Program-made: the position numbers and the translations under genes
NCBI GenBank assembly: GCA_964575025.1
Contig: CAZNPV010000019.1
Coordinates: 1-64,000, forward strand
Length of the DNA: 64,000 nt
DNA from: JABMQB01 sp964575025
GTDB lineage: Bacteria > Bacteroidota > Bacteroidia > Bacteroidales > Prolixibacteraceae
Direction of reading: 5' to 3'
Part shown: one piece after another, positions 44,705-55,550 of the stretch
Position numbering within the stretch: position 1 is the first letter of the stretch
How the letters are laid out: each line of letters begins with the position of its first letter
The notes under the pieces: generated by a model
The model's input: only the letters and a program-made list of their open reading frames with translations
Database searches by the model: none
What the model was told of the DNA's origin: nothing

Positions 44705-45991
44705 ATGATGTATTATGCCAAAGGTTCCCCCACCTGCAACTTTTCTGCAGAAGATCTGCAGGCTGGTTTATTCAGTGCTTTAAAAAAACTGGGGAATAAA
44801 AAAAAAGTATTGGTCGTTCCGCCTGATTACACGCGGTATCCTTCGCGTGCCGGGGAACTCACGGAGATGACATGGAACTATTACGGGGATAAGCTAACCG
44901 ATATTCTGCCGGCTTTGGGGACCCATACTCCCATGACGCCCGGGCAGATAAGCCATATGTACGGAGAAACTCCCAAATCCCTCTTTCGGATCCACAACTG
45001 GCGACACGATGTGGTTACCCTGGGGGAAGTGCCCGGCAGCTATGTAAACGAGGTAACCCGGGGAGCAATTGATTACAGCTGGCCTGCACAGGTGAACAAG
45101 TTACTGGTCAACGGCAAGTTTGACCTGATTCTCTCCATCGGACAGGTGGTGCCGCATGAAGTATCCGGAATGGCCAATTACAACAAGAACATCTTCGTGG
45201 GTACAGGGGGTGCCGAAGGAATCAACAAAAGCCACTTCATCGGGGCCGCCTACGGGATGGAAAAAATGATGGGGCACACCGAAACCCCTGTTCGCAGAAT
45301 CTTCAACTATGCCTCGGAAAAAATTGCAACCCACCTCCCTATCGTATATGTTCTTACGGTGGTCGGATCCGACAAAAAGGGAACCTTACGAACCTATGGA
45401 TTGTTCATAGGAGATGATCATGACGTATACAACAAAGCAGCTGAACTATCGCTTAAGGTAAATTTCCACATACTTGAAAAGCCCTTATCCAACGTGGTGG
45501 TCTGGCTGGATCCTGCCGAATTCAAAAGCACCTGGCTGGGCAATAAAAGCATTTACCGCACCCGCATGGCCATTGCAGACAAAGGGGAACTGATCGTACT
45601 CGCTCCGGCTCTCAAAGAATTCGGTGAAGACCAGGAAATCGACCGGCTGATCCGGAAATACGGGTATTTCGGAACCCCCCATACGATGAAAATGACCGAA
45701 GAAAATGAAGACCTCAGAAACAACCTGGGTGCAGCTGCCCACTTAATACACGGCTCTTCGGAAGACAGGTTCTCCATAACCTATTGCCCCGGGAAGGGGA
45801 AAGACAATCTAACCAGAAAAGAGATAGAAGCTGTCGGGTTCAGGTATGCCGAACTGGATGAAATACAAAAAAAGTATGATCCTGGAAAATTAAAGGACGG
45901 GTTCAACATCCTTGCCGGCGGAGAAGAGATTTATTATATATCCAATCCGGCTATCGGACTCTGGGCGTACAAGGAAAGAATTGCAACGTAA
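44705..45991 (+). CDS. LarA-family nickel-dependent 2-hydroxyacid epimerase
   Basis: The 428-residue protein belongs to the lactate racemase superfamily (DUF2088). Residues aligned with the nickel-pincer site are intact: Asp41 and Arg44 (PDYTR), His74 (GTHTPMT), His151 (VPHE), Lys161 that would bind the NPN cofactor, and His177; the 10- and 16-residue spacings equal those of Lactobacillus LarA His174-Lys184-His200. The superfamily includes D-gluconate 2-epimerases. Context (fructuronate reductase upstream, gnd downstream, no uxuA) suggests mannonate-gluconate epimerisation. LarB, LarC and LarE are not in the window. ATG 44705 is used rather than TTG 44696. Confidence 0.85.
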   Translation: MMYYAKGSPTCNFSAEDLQAGLFSALKKLGNKKKVLVVPPDYTRYPSRAGELTEMTWNYYGDKLTDILPALGTHTPMTPGQISHMYGETPKSLFRIHNWRHDVVTLGEVPGSYVNEVTRGAIDYSWPAQVNKLLVNGKFDLILSIGQVVPHEVSGMANYNKNIFVGTGGAEGINKSHFIGAAYGMEKMMGHTETPVRRIFNYASEKIATHLPIVYVLTVVGSDKKGTLRTYGLFIGDDHDVYNKAAELSLKVNFHILEKPLSNVVVWLDPAEFKSTWLGNKSIYRTRMAIADKGELIVLAPALKEFGEDQEIDRLIRKYGYFGTPHTMKMTEENEDLRNNLGAAAHLIHGSSEDRFSITYCPGKGKDNLTRKEIEAVGFRYAELDEIQKKYDPGKLKDGFNILAGGEEIYYISNPAIGLWAYKERIAT

Positions 45992-46031
45992 AAATTCATA
46001 TGATTAAAGTGTTAAATTAATTGTTATACAG

Positions 46032-47159
46032 ATGAAGATTGTCATCGATGATAAAATCCCTTATATAAAAGGAGCCTTTGAACCGTATGCAAGGGTGGTT
46101 TACCTGCCGGGAAATGCCATAACCTCCAGGGAGGTAAAGAATGCCGATGCGCTGATAACCCGTACCCGGACAATCTGTAACCGGGATTTACTGGAAGGAT
46201 CATCTGTAACATTTATAGCTACTGCCACCATAGGATTTGACCATATTGACACAGCCTACTGCAAACAGGCCGGTATTCAATGGACCAATGCACCGGGATG
46301 CAATGCCGGAAGCGTAAACCAGTATGTAGCCTCAGCCCTTATGGCCTGGTCAGTGGATAAAAAGGAAGATCCTGCAAATAAAACCATCGGGATTGTGGGC
46401 GTAGGGAATGTAGGGTCCCGGGTGGAAAAATTATGTAAGACCCTGGGAATGAAAGTTCTGCTGAACGACCCCCCACGGGAACGCCGCGAAGGACCCGAAA
46501 AATTTGTCCCGCTGAAACCCATTCTTGAAGAAGCAGACATTATCTCATTTCATGTTCCACTGAACCTTTCAGGCCGGGATAAAACATACCATATGGTGAA
46601 TGAAAATCTGTTGAAAAAACTCAAAAAAAAACCACTTTTAATAAACTCAAGCCGCGGAGAAGTATGTGATTCGGAAGCGCTTCGCCATGCAAAAAAATCC
46701 GAAATTCTTTCAGGACTAATCATCGATTGCTGGGAAAATGAACCGGATATCGACCTTGAGTTGCTGAAGATCTGCATGTATGGGACCCCGCATATTGCAG
46801 GGTATTCGAAAGACGGGAAAGCCAACGGCACAAAAATGAGTGTTCAGGCAGTGAGTCGCTTTTTTAATCTGGGAATCGATGACTGGGAGCCTTCAGGCAT
46901 CGAAATACCTGATTCCACAACAATAGAAATCAATGGCAGCCGGCAAAGCGAATACGCTATTATTGCCGGGGCTGTCCTTTCAACGTACCCAATCGAAGAG
47001 GATGACCGAAAACTGAGAGAAAACCCACATCTTTTCGAAAAACTGAGAGACGATTATCCTGTACGGCGTGAATTCAGCACGTATACCGTTCAAACCCAAA
47101 ATACAGATCACAAAACAGCAGAGAAAATCAGGAAGCTGGGATTTAAAATCAGCACATAA
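46032..47159 (+). CDS. pdxB: Erythronate-4-phosphate dehydrogenase
   Basis: PdxB oxidises 4-phospho-D-erythronate to 2-oxo-3-hydroxy-4-phosphobutanoate in the DXP-dependent pyridoxal phosphate route. The 375 residues match: MKIVIDDKIPYIKG start, RTRTICN, ATIGFDHIDT, the NAD motif GIVGVGNVGSRVEK, NSSRGEV, a catalytic Glu in WENEPDID, His in GTPHIAGYS, and the C-terminal PdxB dimer domain. Its place between the epimerase and gnd in a sugar-acid operon is unexpected for a vitamin gene. It could supply B6 or act on a phosphorylated sugar acid from this pathway. Confidence 0.93.
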   Translation: MKIVIDDKIPYIKGAFEPYARVVYLPGNAITSREVKNADALITRTRTICNRDLLEGSSVTFIATATIGFDHIDTAYCKQAGIQWTNAPGCNAGSVNQYVASALMAWSVDKKEDPANKTIGIVGVGNVGSRVEKLCKTLGMKVLLNDPPRERREGPEKFVPLKPILEEADIISFHVPLNLSGRDKTYHMVNENLLKKLKKKPLLINSSRGEVCDSEALRHAKKSEILSGLIIDCWENEPDIDLELLKICMYGTPHIAGYSKDGKANGTKMSVQAVSRFFNLGIDDWEPSGIEIPDSTTIEINGSRQSEYAIIAGAVLSTYPIEEDDRKLRENPHLFEKLRDDYPVRREFSTYTVQTQNTDHKTAEKIRKLGFKIST

Positions 47160-47223
47160 GAGGCTGTATGCAAAAAACAGAATACAGAGATAAATAACAA
47201 TAGAATAACAAAAAATAACAAAA

Positions 47224-48678
<1,455 letters not shown>

Positions 48679-48682
48679 TGGG

Positions 48683-48710
48683 TTAATCCTTTTGACGGGA
48701 TTAAAAGAAT
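48683..48710 (+). terminator. Weak hairpin after gnd
   Basis: TTAATCC (48683-48689) pairs with GGATTAA (48698-48704) around an eight-base loop, about 5 bases after the gnd stop. The following AAGAATTTTCTT is only partly T-rich, so termination may be inefficient. Confidence 0.4.
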
Positions 48711-48829
48711 TTTCTTATCTTCATCCCTTTTGAACCGGTTTTTTGACGCAACCATTCTGTTATGAAACGAGCAGATAACAATTATTAATTAAGCGTGAAG
48801 AAATCTGAAAAAATAATAATTTTAATAGT

Positions 48830-50335
48830 ATGAAAATTAAACATCCTGTTAAACTAACGGTACCCAACAAAATCGATTATCTTCCCATTATTGATAAAAC
48901 GGTTTCTACCATGGCCCGTAAACTTGGCTTCAAAAAACAGGACATAGCCAAAATAAAGGTAGGATTGGAAGAAGCTGTAGTCCATATATTGGAAACAGCC
49001 TTTTCGCCGGGTGAAGAAACAACCTTCGATGTTATTTTACAACCTCAGACCACTGGATTAAAAATCATCCTGAAGGAAATGGGAATGCCTTTTGATCCGA
49101 AATCCGTCGATGAATATGATCCGGCTAAACTGAAAGACACTTACTCTGAAGAAGGATTGGGAGTTTTTTTAATGCAACAGTTTGTAGATGAAGTTTCTTT
49201 TCTTAACCTGGGCAAAGAGGGCAAAGAAACCCATTTATTCAAGTATTTCAACAACAAATCTGTAGAGGAGATGATGAGCAGTGAGGAGCTGGAAAAAGCT
49301 AAAAAAGCCTTTACTGAAGAACCGCTGCCACGAAACTCTGTTGAATTTATCATCCGCAGAATAAAAGAAAAAGAGGCGGTTGAAATATCGAAATGTGCTT
49401 ATAGTTCCTACGGATACAGCTACATCAACGAAGATATTTATTTCCCGGACAGGATCTGGAGCCAGAATCAGTCCGGCGAATTGATTTCCCTGGTTGCCGT
49501 CACAAAAGATGGAAAAATTATGGGGCATACGGCACTCGAGATTGAAGAACGGGATCCCCTCTTCCCGCAACTGGGAATGGCCTTTGTAATGCCCCGCTAC
49601 CGGGGTCAGGGATGTTTAAACCAGGCAGTTCCCAGGCTTATCGGCATCGCTAATGAACATGGGTTTACCGGAGTGTATGGAAGAGGAATTACCACCCATC
49701 CCTATTCACAGAAAAGCCTGTTGAAATTTAATTTCAGTGAAACAGCCTTATTGCTTTCCAGTGGACCGGGGCGGGAATACCGGGGAATTGTCGAAGGATT
49801 AACACAACGTGAGAGTGTAATGCTTTTATCGCATATGCTCAAAGATGTCAGGGAGGTAAATTTATATGCCCCCGTAAAACACCAACCCATCATTGGGAAA
49901 ATTTATGAAAACCTGGGATTAAGAGCCCGGTTCAATACAGAAACAAAAAACAAATCCGCACTGAATCCTCAGTCCGTTATAACCATTAAAACAGAAAATG
50001 TAAACCAGGTAGCCCATATCTTTATGCTGGAATATGGAACCAATGTGATTGATGAAGTTTTGCATAACCTGAAATCGCTTTGCCTTGACCGGTTTGAAAC
50101 TATCTACCTGCACCTGAAAATGAACGATCCACACATCCTGGATTTCCTGCCTGAATTTGAAAAAATGGATTTCTTTTTTGCAGGAATCATGCCGGCATCT
50201 TCAGGGAAAGAGGAATTAATCCTCCAGTATCTGAACAATTACCGGATAAATTATGAAAATATAAAAGTAGCCTCTGATATGGGAACCGAATTAAAAGAAT
50301 ACCTGCACAACCTGGATCCCAATCAGAAAATCTAA
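48830..50335 (+). CDS. RsbW-like ATPase domain fused to GNAT acetyltransferase
   Basis: Residues about 1-140 resemble the anti-sigma HATPase of RsbW/SpoIIAB: KIKVGLEEAVVHILETAF aligns with the N box and EEGLGVFLMQQFVDEV with the lid. The usual Mg-binding Asn of the N box appears replaced by His, so kinase activity is doubtful. Residues about 165-320 form a GNAT domain (GMAFVMPRYRGQGCLNQAV is the acetyl-CoA loop), followed by a second, degenerate GNAT-like half to 501. It is upstream of a binding lipoprotein and a SpoIIE phosphatase, suggesting a partner-switch signalling module. The acetyl acceptor is unknown. Confidence 0.82.
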   Translation: MKIKHPVKLTVPNKIDYLPIIDKTVSTMARKLGFKKQDIAKIKVGLEEAVVHILETAFSPGEETTFDVILQPQTTGLKIILKEMGMPFDPKSVDEYDPAKLKDTYSEEGLGVFLMQQFVDEVSFLNLGKEGKETHLFKYFNNKSVEEMMSSEELEKAKKAFTEEPLPRNSVEFIIRRIKEKEAVEISKCAYSSYGYSYINEDIYFPDRIWSQNQSGELISLVAVTKDGKIMGHTALEIEERDPLFPQLGMAFVMPRYRGQGCLNQAVPRLIGIANEHGFTGVYGRGITTHPYSQKSLLKFNFSETALLLSSGPGREYRGIVEGLTQRESVMLLSHMLKDVREVNLYAPVKHQPIIGKIYENLGLRARFNTETKNKSALNPQSVITIKTENVNQVAHIFMLEYGTNVIDEVLHNLKSLCLDRFETIYLHLKMNDPHILDFLPEFEKMDFFFAGIMPASSGKEELILQYLNNYRINYENIKVASDMGTELKEYLHNLDPNQKI

Positions 50336-50465
50336 TGCATAAATAATCCCTGCCTCACACGAACCTGCCGGTGTACTATTCCACTATTCCACCCTTTCGC
50401 TGATATTATGGGGCCCTGGTCCCTTATGGAGTTCATGCAGCCTTGTACATGAAGTAAAAAATGAC

Positions 50466-50496
50466 TTGCACGTTCTTATGAAAAATGGTACCTTTC
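50466..50496 (+). promoter_or_regulatory. Promoter of the binding protein-SpoIIE pair
   Basis: TTG (50466-50468), a 20-base spacer and TACCTTTC (50489-50496) approximate the Bacteroidota consensus, giving a leader of about 20 bases before 50522. Confidence 0.5.
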
Positions 50497-50521
50497 AGCC
50501 AACTTAATCGAAGGCCTTACG

Positions 50522-51562
50522 ATGAACCGACTCTTTTTGCTCACATTAAGCATCCTCTTAGCGCTGTTGGCTGGTTCCTGCAAGAGAAAATCCGTTGAGA
50601 CGGAAGAACGACTCATCCCGGAATCTTCAAAAACAGTCCTGCCGGAAACCGATCTGCGCAAAGTTACCTTTCTTCCTTACTGGGTGACCAATGCACAATT
50701 TGCCGGGTATTACATGGCGAAAGAGATGGGCATTTACAGGAAATACGGACTGGAGGTGGAAATCATTCCCTACCAGCCTTTTACGAACTCCTGGGACCTT
50801 ATCCGGAACGGGGAGATTGATTTTGCTGCCTTATGGCTTATGAATGGTGTTGAGTTAAAAGCTTCAGGTGTTGATATTGTGAATATAGCCCAGTTCTCCA
50901 AACGCTCCTCCCTCATGCTCGTAACAAAAAAATCCAGCGGCATTGAGCACCTGGATGATATGAACCATAAAAAAGCAGGCATATGGGAAGGATATGAATT
51001 ACAACCTGAAGCACTTTTTAAAAAGTATAACCTGGAGGTGGAAATTATCCCGATTGGCAGTACAAACAATCTGTTTTTAAAAGATGGTGTAGATATAACC
51101 AATGCCAGTTGGTTCGATGAGTATCATTCGATTATTAATGCAGGGTACGATCCGGAAGAGCTGAACACTTTTTTCTTCGCCGATTATGGAATGAACTTCC
51201 TGGAAGATGGAATCTACTGTCTGTCGGAAAAGCTGGAACAGGATCCCAAACTTTGTGCTGATTTTGTTACTGCCTCTGAAGAGGGCTGGCTGTATGCTTA
51301 CGACCATCCGGAAAAAACCATAGATGTAGTTGTCTCCTATGCCCAGGAACAGAATCTGCCGGTAAACCGGGTACATCAACGCTGGATGTTAGACAGATAC
51401 AAAGACTTATACAGTCCTGAAGAAGGCGTATCCACCACCCTGTCAGAAGAAGACTATCTATTTGCCGGCAGTGTACTTAAAGAAAGTGGCCAGATAAACG
51501 AAATACCTCCTTACGAAAACTTTTTTCAGCATTACGATACATCGCTGGTTACAAAATTTTAA
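50522..51562 (+). CDS. NMT1/THI5-like substrate-binding lipoprotein
   Basis: The 346-residue protein has a lipobox (LAGSC, Cys20) and a type 2 periplasmic binding fold of the NMT1/SsuA/TauA group (FLPYWVTNAQFAGYYMAKEMGIYRKYGLEVEI; GEIDFAALWLMNGVELKA). ABC importers for pyrimidine precursors, nitrate, sulfonates or similar small molecules use such proteins. No permease or ATPase gene is adjacent; instead the next gene, 15 bases away, encodes a Cache-SpoIIE phosphatase. It more likely feeds a signal to that sensor than to a transporter. The ligand is unknown. Confidence 0.85.
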   Translation: MNRLFLLTLSILLALLAGSCKRKSVETEERLIPESSKTVLPETDLRKVTFLPYWVTNAQFAGYYMAKEMGIYRKYGLEVEIIPYQPFTNSWDLIRNGEIDFAALWLMNGVELKASGVDIVNIAQFSKRSSLMLVTKKSSGIEHLDDMNHKKAGIWEGYELQPEALFKKYNLEVEIIPIGSTNNLFLKDGVDITNASWFDEYHSIINAGYDPEELNTFFFADYGMNFLEDGIYCLSEKLEQDPKLCADFVTASEEGWLYAYDHPEKTIDVVVSYAQEQNLPVNRVHQRWMLDRYKDLYSPEEGVSTTLSEEDYLFAGSVLKESGQINEIPPYENFFQHYDTSLVTKF

Positions 51563-51577
51563 TTAATAGTTGCTTCT

Positions 51578-53530
51578 ATGCCCGGCTTACCAAAAATTTT
51601 TCCTGTAAAAAAAGGATTGTCCTTCAAATTCATCCTCTATATCTTTTCCAGTATATCGCTGATCTTTGCTGTCATCTTTCTTTATAATTATACCATCTCA
51701 AAAAATATCGTTGAAAGAAACCTGAGAACCAATGCAAAGAACCTGACTGAAAGAGGAGTTGCACAGATTGAGAAGATCCTGCTGCCCTTTCAGAAGATCC
51801 CGGATAATTATTCCAGGATCATCGGGAATACCGATTTTTCAAAAGAGAGTATGATCCGTATTCTGAAACAGGAACTTTTATCGAATCCTGAAATTTACGG
51901 TGCAGCCATTGCCATGGAGCCTTACTTCTTCAGTGATAGTGAAGAATACTTTATGGCCTATTACAGCCGGGCCGGAGACAGCATCACCTTGCAATATCTT
52001 CTTGACGGGCAATATGATTATTTTACCATGGACTGGTATCAGATCCCCAGGGAGCTGAACCGGCCTGACTGGAGTGATCCCTATTTTGACGAAGGAGCAG
52101 GAGATATCATTATGGCTACCTATTCAGTACCCCTTTACAGGGAAACAGACGGGAAAAAGCAATTTGCCGGAATACTTACGGCCGATATTTCCCTTACCTG
52201 GCTGGAGAAATTTATCGATGGGATCAAAGTACTTGAAACAGGGTACGGATTTGTCATTACCAAAACCGGGACTATTGCATGTCATCCTAAAAAAGATATC
52301 ATGCTGAACGAAACGATCTTCAGCGTTGCTGAAGCGCAAAACTCCCAACAGCTAAGAGATATAGGTAAGAATATGATCCGTGGAGAGGAGAGTTTTGCTG
52401 AAATGGAATACCGCAATATCAGCACCAATAAGTTGAGTTGGATTGCCTATGCACCCATATCCCTTAACGGTTGGTCCTTTGGAATTGTATTCCCGGTTGA
52501 TGAGTTCATGGCTGACATTAATAACCTGTTTACTAATGTACTGATACTTTGTATCGGCGGATTAATCATCATCCTGATCATCATCATTCTGATTTCCCGT
52601 TCCATTACAAAACCGCTTCGTAGTTTAACACAAGCCTCCAGGAAGATTGCAAAGGGAAACTTTGAGGTGGAATTACCGGAGATCAATACCCGGGATGAAA
52701 TGGAAGAACTGCATGATTCCTTTGTTTACATGCAGGAAAAATTGGCAGAATACATTGTGAACCTCAGGGAAACAACCTCCGCACGTGAAAAAATCGAAAG
52801 CGAATTACGGATTGCCCGGGAAATTCAGTTGGGAATGATCCCCCATTTGTTTCCTCCATTTCCGAATCTCTCGCAGATTGACCTGTTTGCCGTTTTACGA
52901 CCTGCCAAAGAAGTGGGGGGTGATTTGTACGATTTCTTTCTTCTTGACGAAGACAGACTTTGTTTTGCTATTGGCGATGTATCCGGAAAAGGGGTTCCTG
53001 CCTCGCTGTTCATGGCCGTCACCCGGACTCTCCTGCGATCGGTTGCCGATAAAGGATTGTCCACAGCAAATTGGGTGAGTTCACTGAACAAATCGTTGTC
53101 CTATAACAATGAATCCAGTATGTTTGTAACCTTCTTTGTCGGCGTACTAAACATTCGAAACGGAAGGCTCGCCTACACCAATGCCGGTCATAATCCCCCG
53201 GTCATCATCCGGGAAAACGGAAAGGTACAAATGATGAAACTTGCCAGCTCTATTCCGATAGGCATCTTCGGAGATATGACATTTACCGAATCCTCCATAA
53301 ACCTGGGAAAAGGCGACAAACTGTTCCTGTACACCGATGGAGTGACCGAAGCGGAAAATTGTTCCATGGTCCTTTATTCGGAGGAGCGGTTGCTGACCAC
53401 CCTGGAAAAAAACAGCGGGGCAATACCGGAAGCACTCATTCACTCCGTGGAGGAAGATCTGACAAATCATGTATGCACCAATCCCCAATCGGATGATATT
53501 ACCATGATGGCCATCGTCTATAATGAATAG
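51578..53530 (+). CDS. Cache-HAMP-SpoIIE (PP2C) signalling phosphatase
   Basis: The 650-residue membrane protein has a first helix (about 17-38), a periplasmic dCache sensor (about 40-310), a second helix (about 316-337), HAMP (about 338-392), a short coiled coil and a SpoIIE/RsbU PP2C domain (about 420-650). Metal-binding Asp residues are present in VGGDLYDFF and IGDVSGKG, so it should dephosphorylate a phospho-Ser/Thr protein, normally an anti-sigma antagonist. No STAS antagonist gene is visible here. The adjacent binding lipoprotein may present a ligand to the Cache domain. Confidence 0.93.
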   Translation: MPGLPKIFPVKKGLSFKFILYIFSSISLIFAVIFLYNYTISKNIVERNLRTNAKNLTERGVAQIEKILLPFQKIPDNYSRIIGNTDFSKESMIRILKQELLSNPEIYGAAIAMEPYFFSDSEEYFMAYYSRAGDSITLQYLLDGQYDYFTMDWYQIPRELNRPDWSDPYFDEGAGDIIMATYSVPLYRETDGKKQFAGILTADISLTWLEKFIDGIKVLETGYGFVITKTGTIACHPKKDIMLNETIFSVAEAQNSQQLRDIGKNMIRGEESFAEMEYRNISTNKLSWIAYAPISLNGWSFGIVFPVDEFMADINNLFTNVLILCIGGLIIILIIIILISRSITKPLRSLTQASRKIAKGNFEVELPEINTRDEMEELHDSFVYMQEKLAEYIVNLRETTSAREKIESELRIAREIQLGMIPHLFPPFPNLSQIDLFAVLRPAKEVGGDLYDFFLLDEDRLCFAIGDVSGKGVPASLFMAVTRTLLRSVADKGLSTANWVSSLNKSLSYNNESSMFVTFFVGVLNIRNGRLAYTNAGHNPPVIIRENGKVQMMKLASSIPIGIFGDMTFTESSINLGKGDKLFLYTDGVTEAENCSMVLYSEERLLTTLEKNSGAIPEALIHSVEEDLTNHVCTNPQSDDITMMAIVYNE

Positions 53531-53645
53531 TTTTCTATGCGGCTGAAAAGGGGAACCCTTCCGGGAGATCAGCTCAGCAGGAGGAGTACTGTTTCCCTTA
53601 TGCGGGAAAAACGTGGGTTCCTGGATTAGCGTACCCCACGAACCG

Positions 53646-54047
53646 TTATTTGATCTCAAAGGATAACTTCCCGGTTTTCCCCTGTATTTGATCCGTGCAT
53701 TTTTTATCCACAATTTCCTTGTCTTCTTTATCGATTGCTTTCACTTCCCAGTTATATATTCCCGGAGGAGCTTCATAGGGAATCGTGCCAACTGCTTTCC
53801 ATAAATTCTCATCCGATTCCGGATCCGGTTGCAATTCAAGGACCGGCGCATCATAAGGAAACTCGACATTGTACAAACGTACCGATTTTACATCTTCCTT
53901 ATTCCCTGAAAAGGTCAGAATAATCGTCACCTCATCCCCTACTGTTGGTTTTTCAGGGATTACTTCCACTTTTTTCAATGCAGGCTTTACACCCCAGACG
54001 AAGGAAACCATCAGGCTGCTTAAAACAAATAAAACCAGTTTCTTCAT
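53646..54047 (-). CDS. Small exported protein, Ig-like fold likely
   Basis: I do not recognise a named family. The 133 residues begin with a signal peptide (MKKLVLFVLSSLMVSFVWG). The mature part is beta-strand rich: KKVEVIPEKPTVGDEVTIIL, APPGIYNWEVKAIDKEDK and a terminal GKLSFEIK, which suggests one Ig- or CARDB-like domain. I start at ATG 54047; the 26 upstream in-frame residues would precede the signal peptide. It is convergent with the SpoIIE gene and divergent from serA. Confidence 0.72.
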   Translation of the reverse strand: MKKLVLFVLSSLMVSFVWGVKPALKKVEVIPEKPTVGDEVTIILTFSGNKEDVKSVRLYNVEFPYDAPVLELQPDPESDENLWKAVGTIPYEAPPGIYNWEVKAIDKEDKEIVDKKCTDQIQGKTGKLSFEIK

Positions 54048-54277
54048 GGTATTAAATTTAAAGGTTCGTATTTCAACGGGAAAGGTAAAAATTTTTTCAA
54101 TTGTCTGTTTCAACTCAAACCACATTCTTTTACCCGGTTATAATCTTCCCTGTTTTTTCTTAATGTTAAAGTTCATCTTTTAGGGATCATAAATCGCACT
54201 CTTTGTAGCAAGTCTTAGATAAAATGCTGATATTTGCTAAGAGCTACGAACAATAATCAATCTAATAAAACTTACTT

Positions 54278-55450
54278 ATGTATAGAATACAGACCTTAAA
54301 TGTTATTGATCCAAAAGGGCTGGAAATTTTCCCGGCCGGGGACTACGAGATCAGTGAACAGGCAGAAAATCCGGATGCCATTATTCTGCGTAGTTTTAAG
54401 ATGCACGATTTGGAATTGCCAACCTCGTTAAAAGCTGTGGCACGTGCCGGTGCAGGAGTGAACAATATTCCTGTCGACCGGTGTACGGAAAAAGGGATCG
54501 TGGTTTTTAATACGCCGGGAGCCAATGCCAACGGTGTAAAAGAGCTGATCATTGCCGGTTTGTTGCTTTCATCACGTGATATTGTGGAATCCCTGAGTTG
54601 GGCAAAATCATTAATTGGCAAAGGAGAGGAAGTTCCCGCGCTGATCGAAAAGGGGAAAAAACAATTTGCCGGCCAGGAAATCAAAGGAAAAACACTGGGA
54701 GTAATCGGATTGGGAGCCATCGGTGTTTTGGTTGCCAATGCTGCCCAGGCCCTGGGAATGAAGGTTCTGGGGTACGATCCCTATATGTCGGTTAAACAGG
54801 CTTTGCGACTGAGCAGCAACGTGAAGTGGACTCAGGAAGCGAAAATGTTATTTGCTGAAGCGGACTATATAACGCTCAATCTACCCTTGTTAAAGGAAAC
54901 TAAAGAGTATATCGACAAAGAAAAAATCTCCATGATGAAGCAAGGAGTCCGGATCCTGAACTTTGCCAGAGGAGGACTCGTAAAAAATGCCGATCTTGCA
55001 CATGCCCTTGAGTCAGGAAAAGTACTCCGCTATGTCACTGATTTTCCTGATGAAGAGATACTGAAAATGAAGAATACTATCGCCATTCCCCACCTGGGAG
55101 CATCTACAGCCGAATCGGAAACCAATTGCGCAGTCATGGCTGTCGACCAGGTACGCGAATACCTTGAAAACGGAAATATCATAAACTCCGTGAATTTCCC
55201 TCAGGCCGAAATGGATCGCAACGGGGGAGCCCGGATCTTAATTGCCAATAAAAATATTCCGAATATGGTCAGCCAGATATCTTCCGTACTGGCTCATGAA
55301 AATGTGAATATCAGCAATATGTTAAACAGAAACAAAAATGAAATAGCCTACAATATTATCGATGTGGACAGATCCACCCTTGATGATTCAATCCGGGAAA
55401 AACTACAAAACATAGAAGGGGTTTTTATGGTGAGAATATTGTCCTTCTGA
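54278..55450 (+). CDS. serA: D-3-phosphoglycerate dehydrogenase with ACT domain
   Basis: SerA oxidises 3-phosphoglycerate to 3-phosphohydroxypyruvate, the first step of serine synthesis. The 390 residues contain a substrate domain, NAD motif GVIGLGAIGVLVANAA near residue 148, the catalytic Arg in NFARGGLV, Glu in DFPDEEI, His in IPHLGAST, and a C-terminal ACT domain (about 320-390, NKNIPNMVSQISSVLAHENV) that may mediate serine feedback. It stands alone here; serC and serB are not in the window. A strong terminator follows. Confidence 0.93.
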   Translation: MYRIQTLNVIDPKGLEIFPAGDYEISEQAENPDAIILRSFKMHDLELPTSLKAVARAGAGVNNIPVDRCTEKGIVVFNTPGANANGVKELIIAGLLLSSRDIVESLSWAKSLIGKGEEVPALIEKGKKQFAGQEIKGKTLGVIGLGAIGVLVANAAQALGMKVLGYDPYMSVKQALRLSSNVKWTQEAKMLFAEADYITLNLPLLKETKEYIDKEKISMMKQGVRILNFARGGLVKNADLAHALESGKVLRYVTDFPDEEILKMKNTIAIPHLGASTAESETNCAVMAVDQVREYLENGNIINSVNFPQAEMDRNGGARILIANKNIPNMVSQISSVLAHENVNISNMLNRNKNEIAYNIIDVDRSTLDDSIREKLQNIEGVFMVRILSF

Positions 55451-55465
55451 AAATATTCCGTATTC

Positions 55466-55499
55466 AAAAGAGGAATCTTTTACAGGATTCCTCTTTTTT
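55466..55499 (+). terminator. Intrinsic terminator of serA
   Basis: AAAGAGGAATC pairs with GATTCCTCTTT around a short loop, followed by a T-run. The A-run on its left means it could also act on the minus strand. Its T-run directly precedes the transketolase -7 box. Confidence 0.88.
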
Positions 55500-55501
55500 A
55501 T

Positions 55502-55509
55502 TATTTTTG
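55502..55509 (+). promoter_or_regulatory. -7 box of transketolase
   Basis: TATTTTTG matches TAnnTTTG, with TTTA at 55478-55481 at about -33 distance, inside the loop of the serA terminator. The leader before the ATG at 55551 would be about 35 bases. Confidence 0.45.
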
Positions 55510-55550
55510 GCATCCAATGTTTAAAAGGAAATCAAAAAACAGATAGAACA

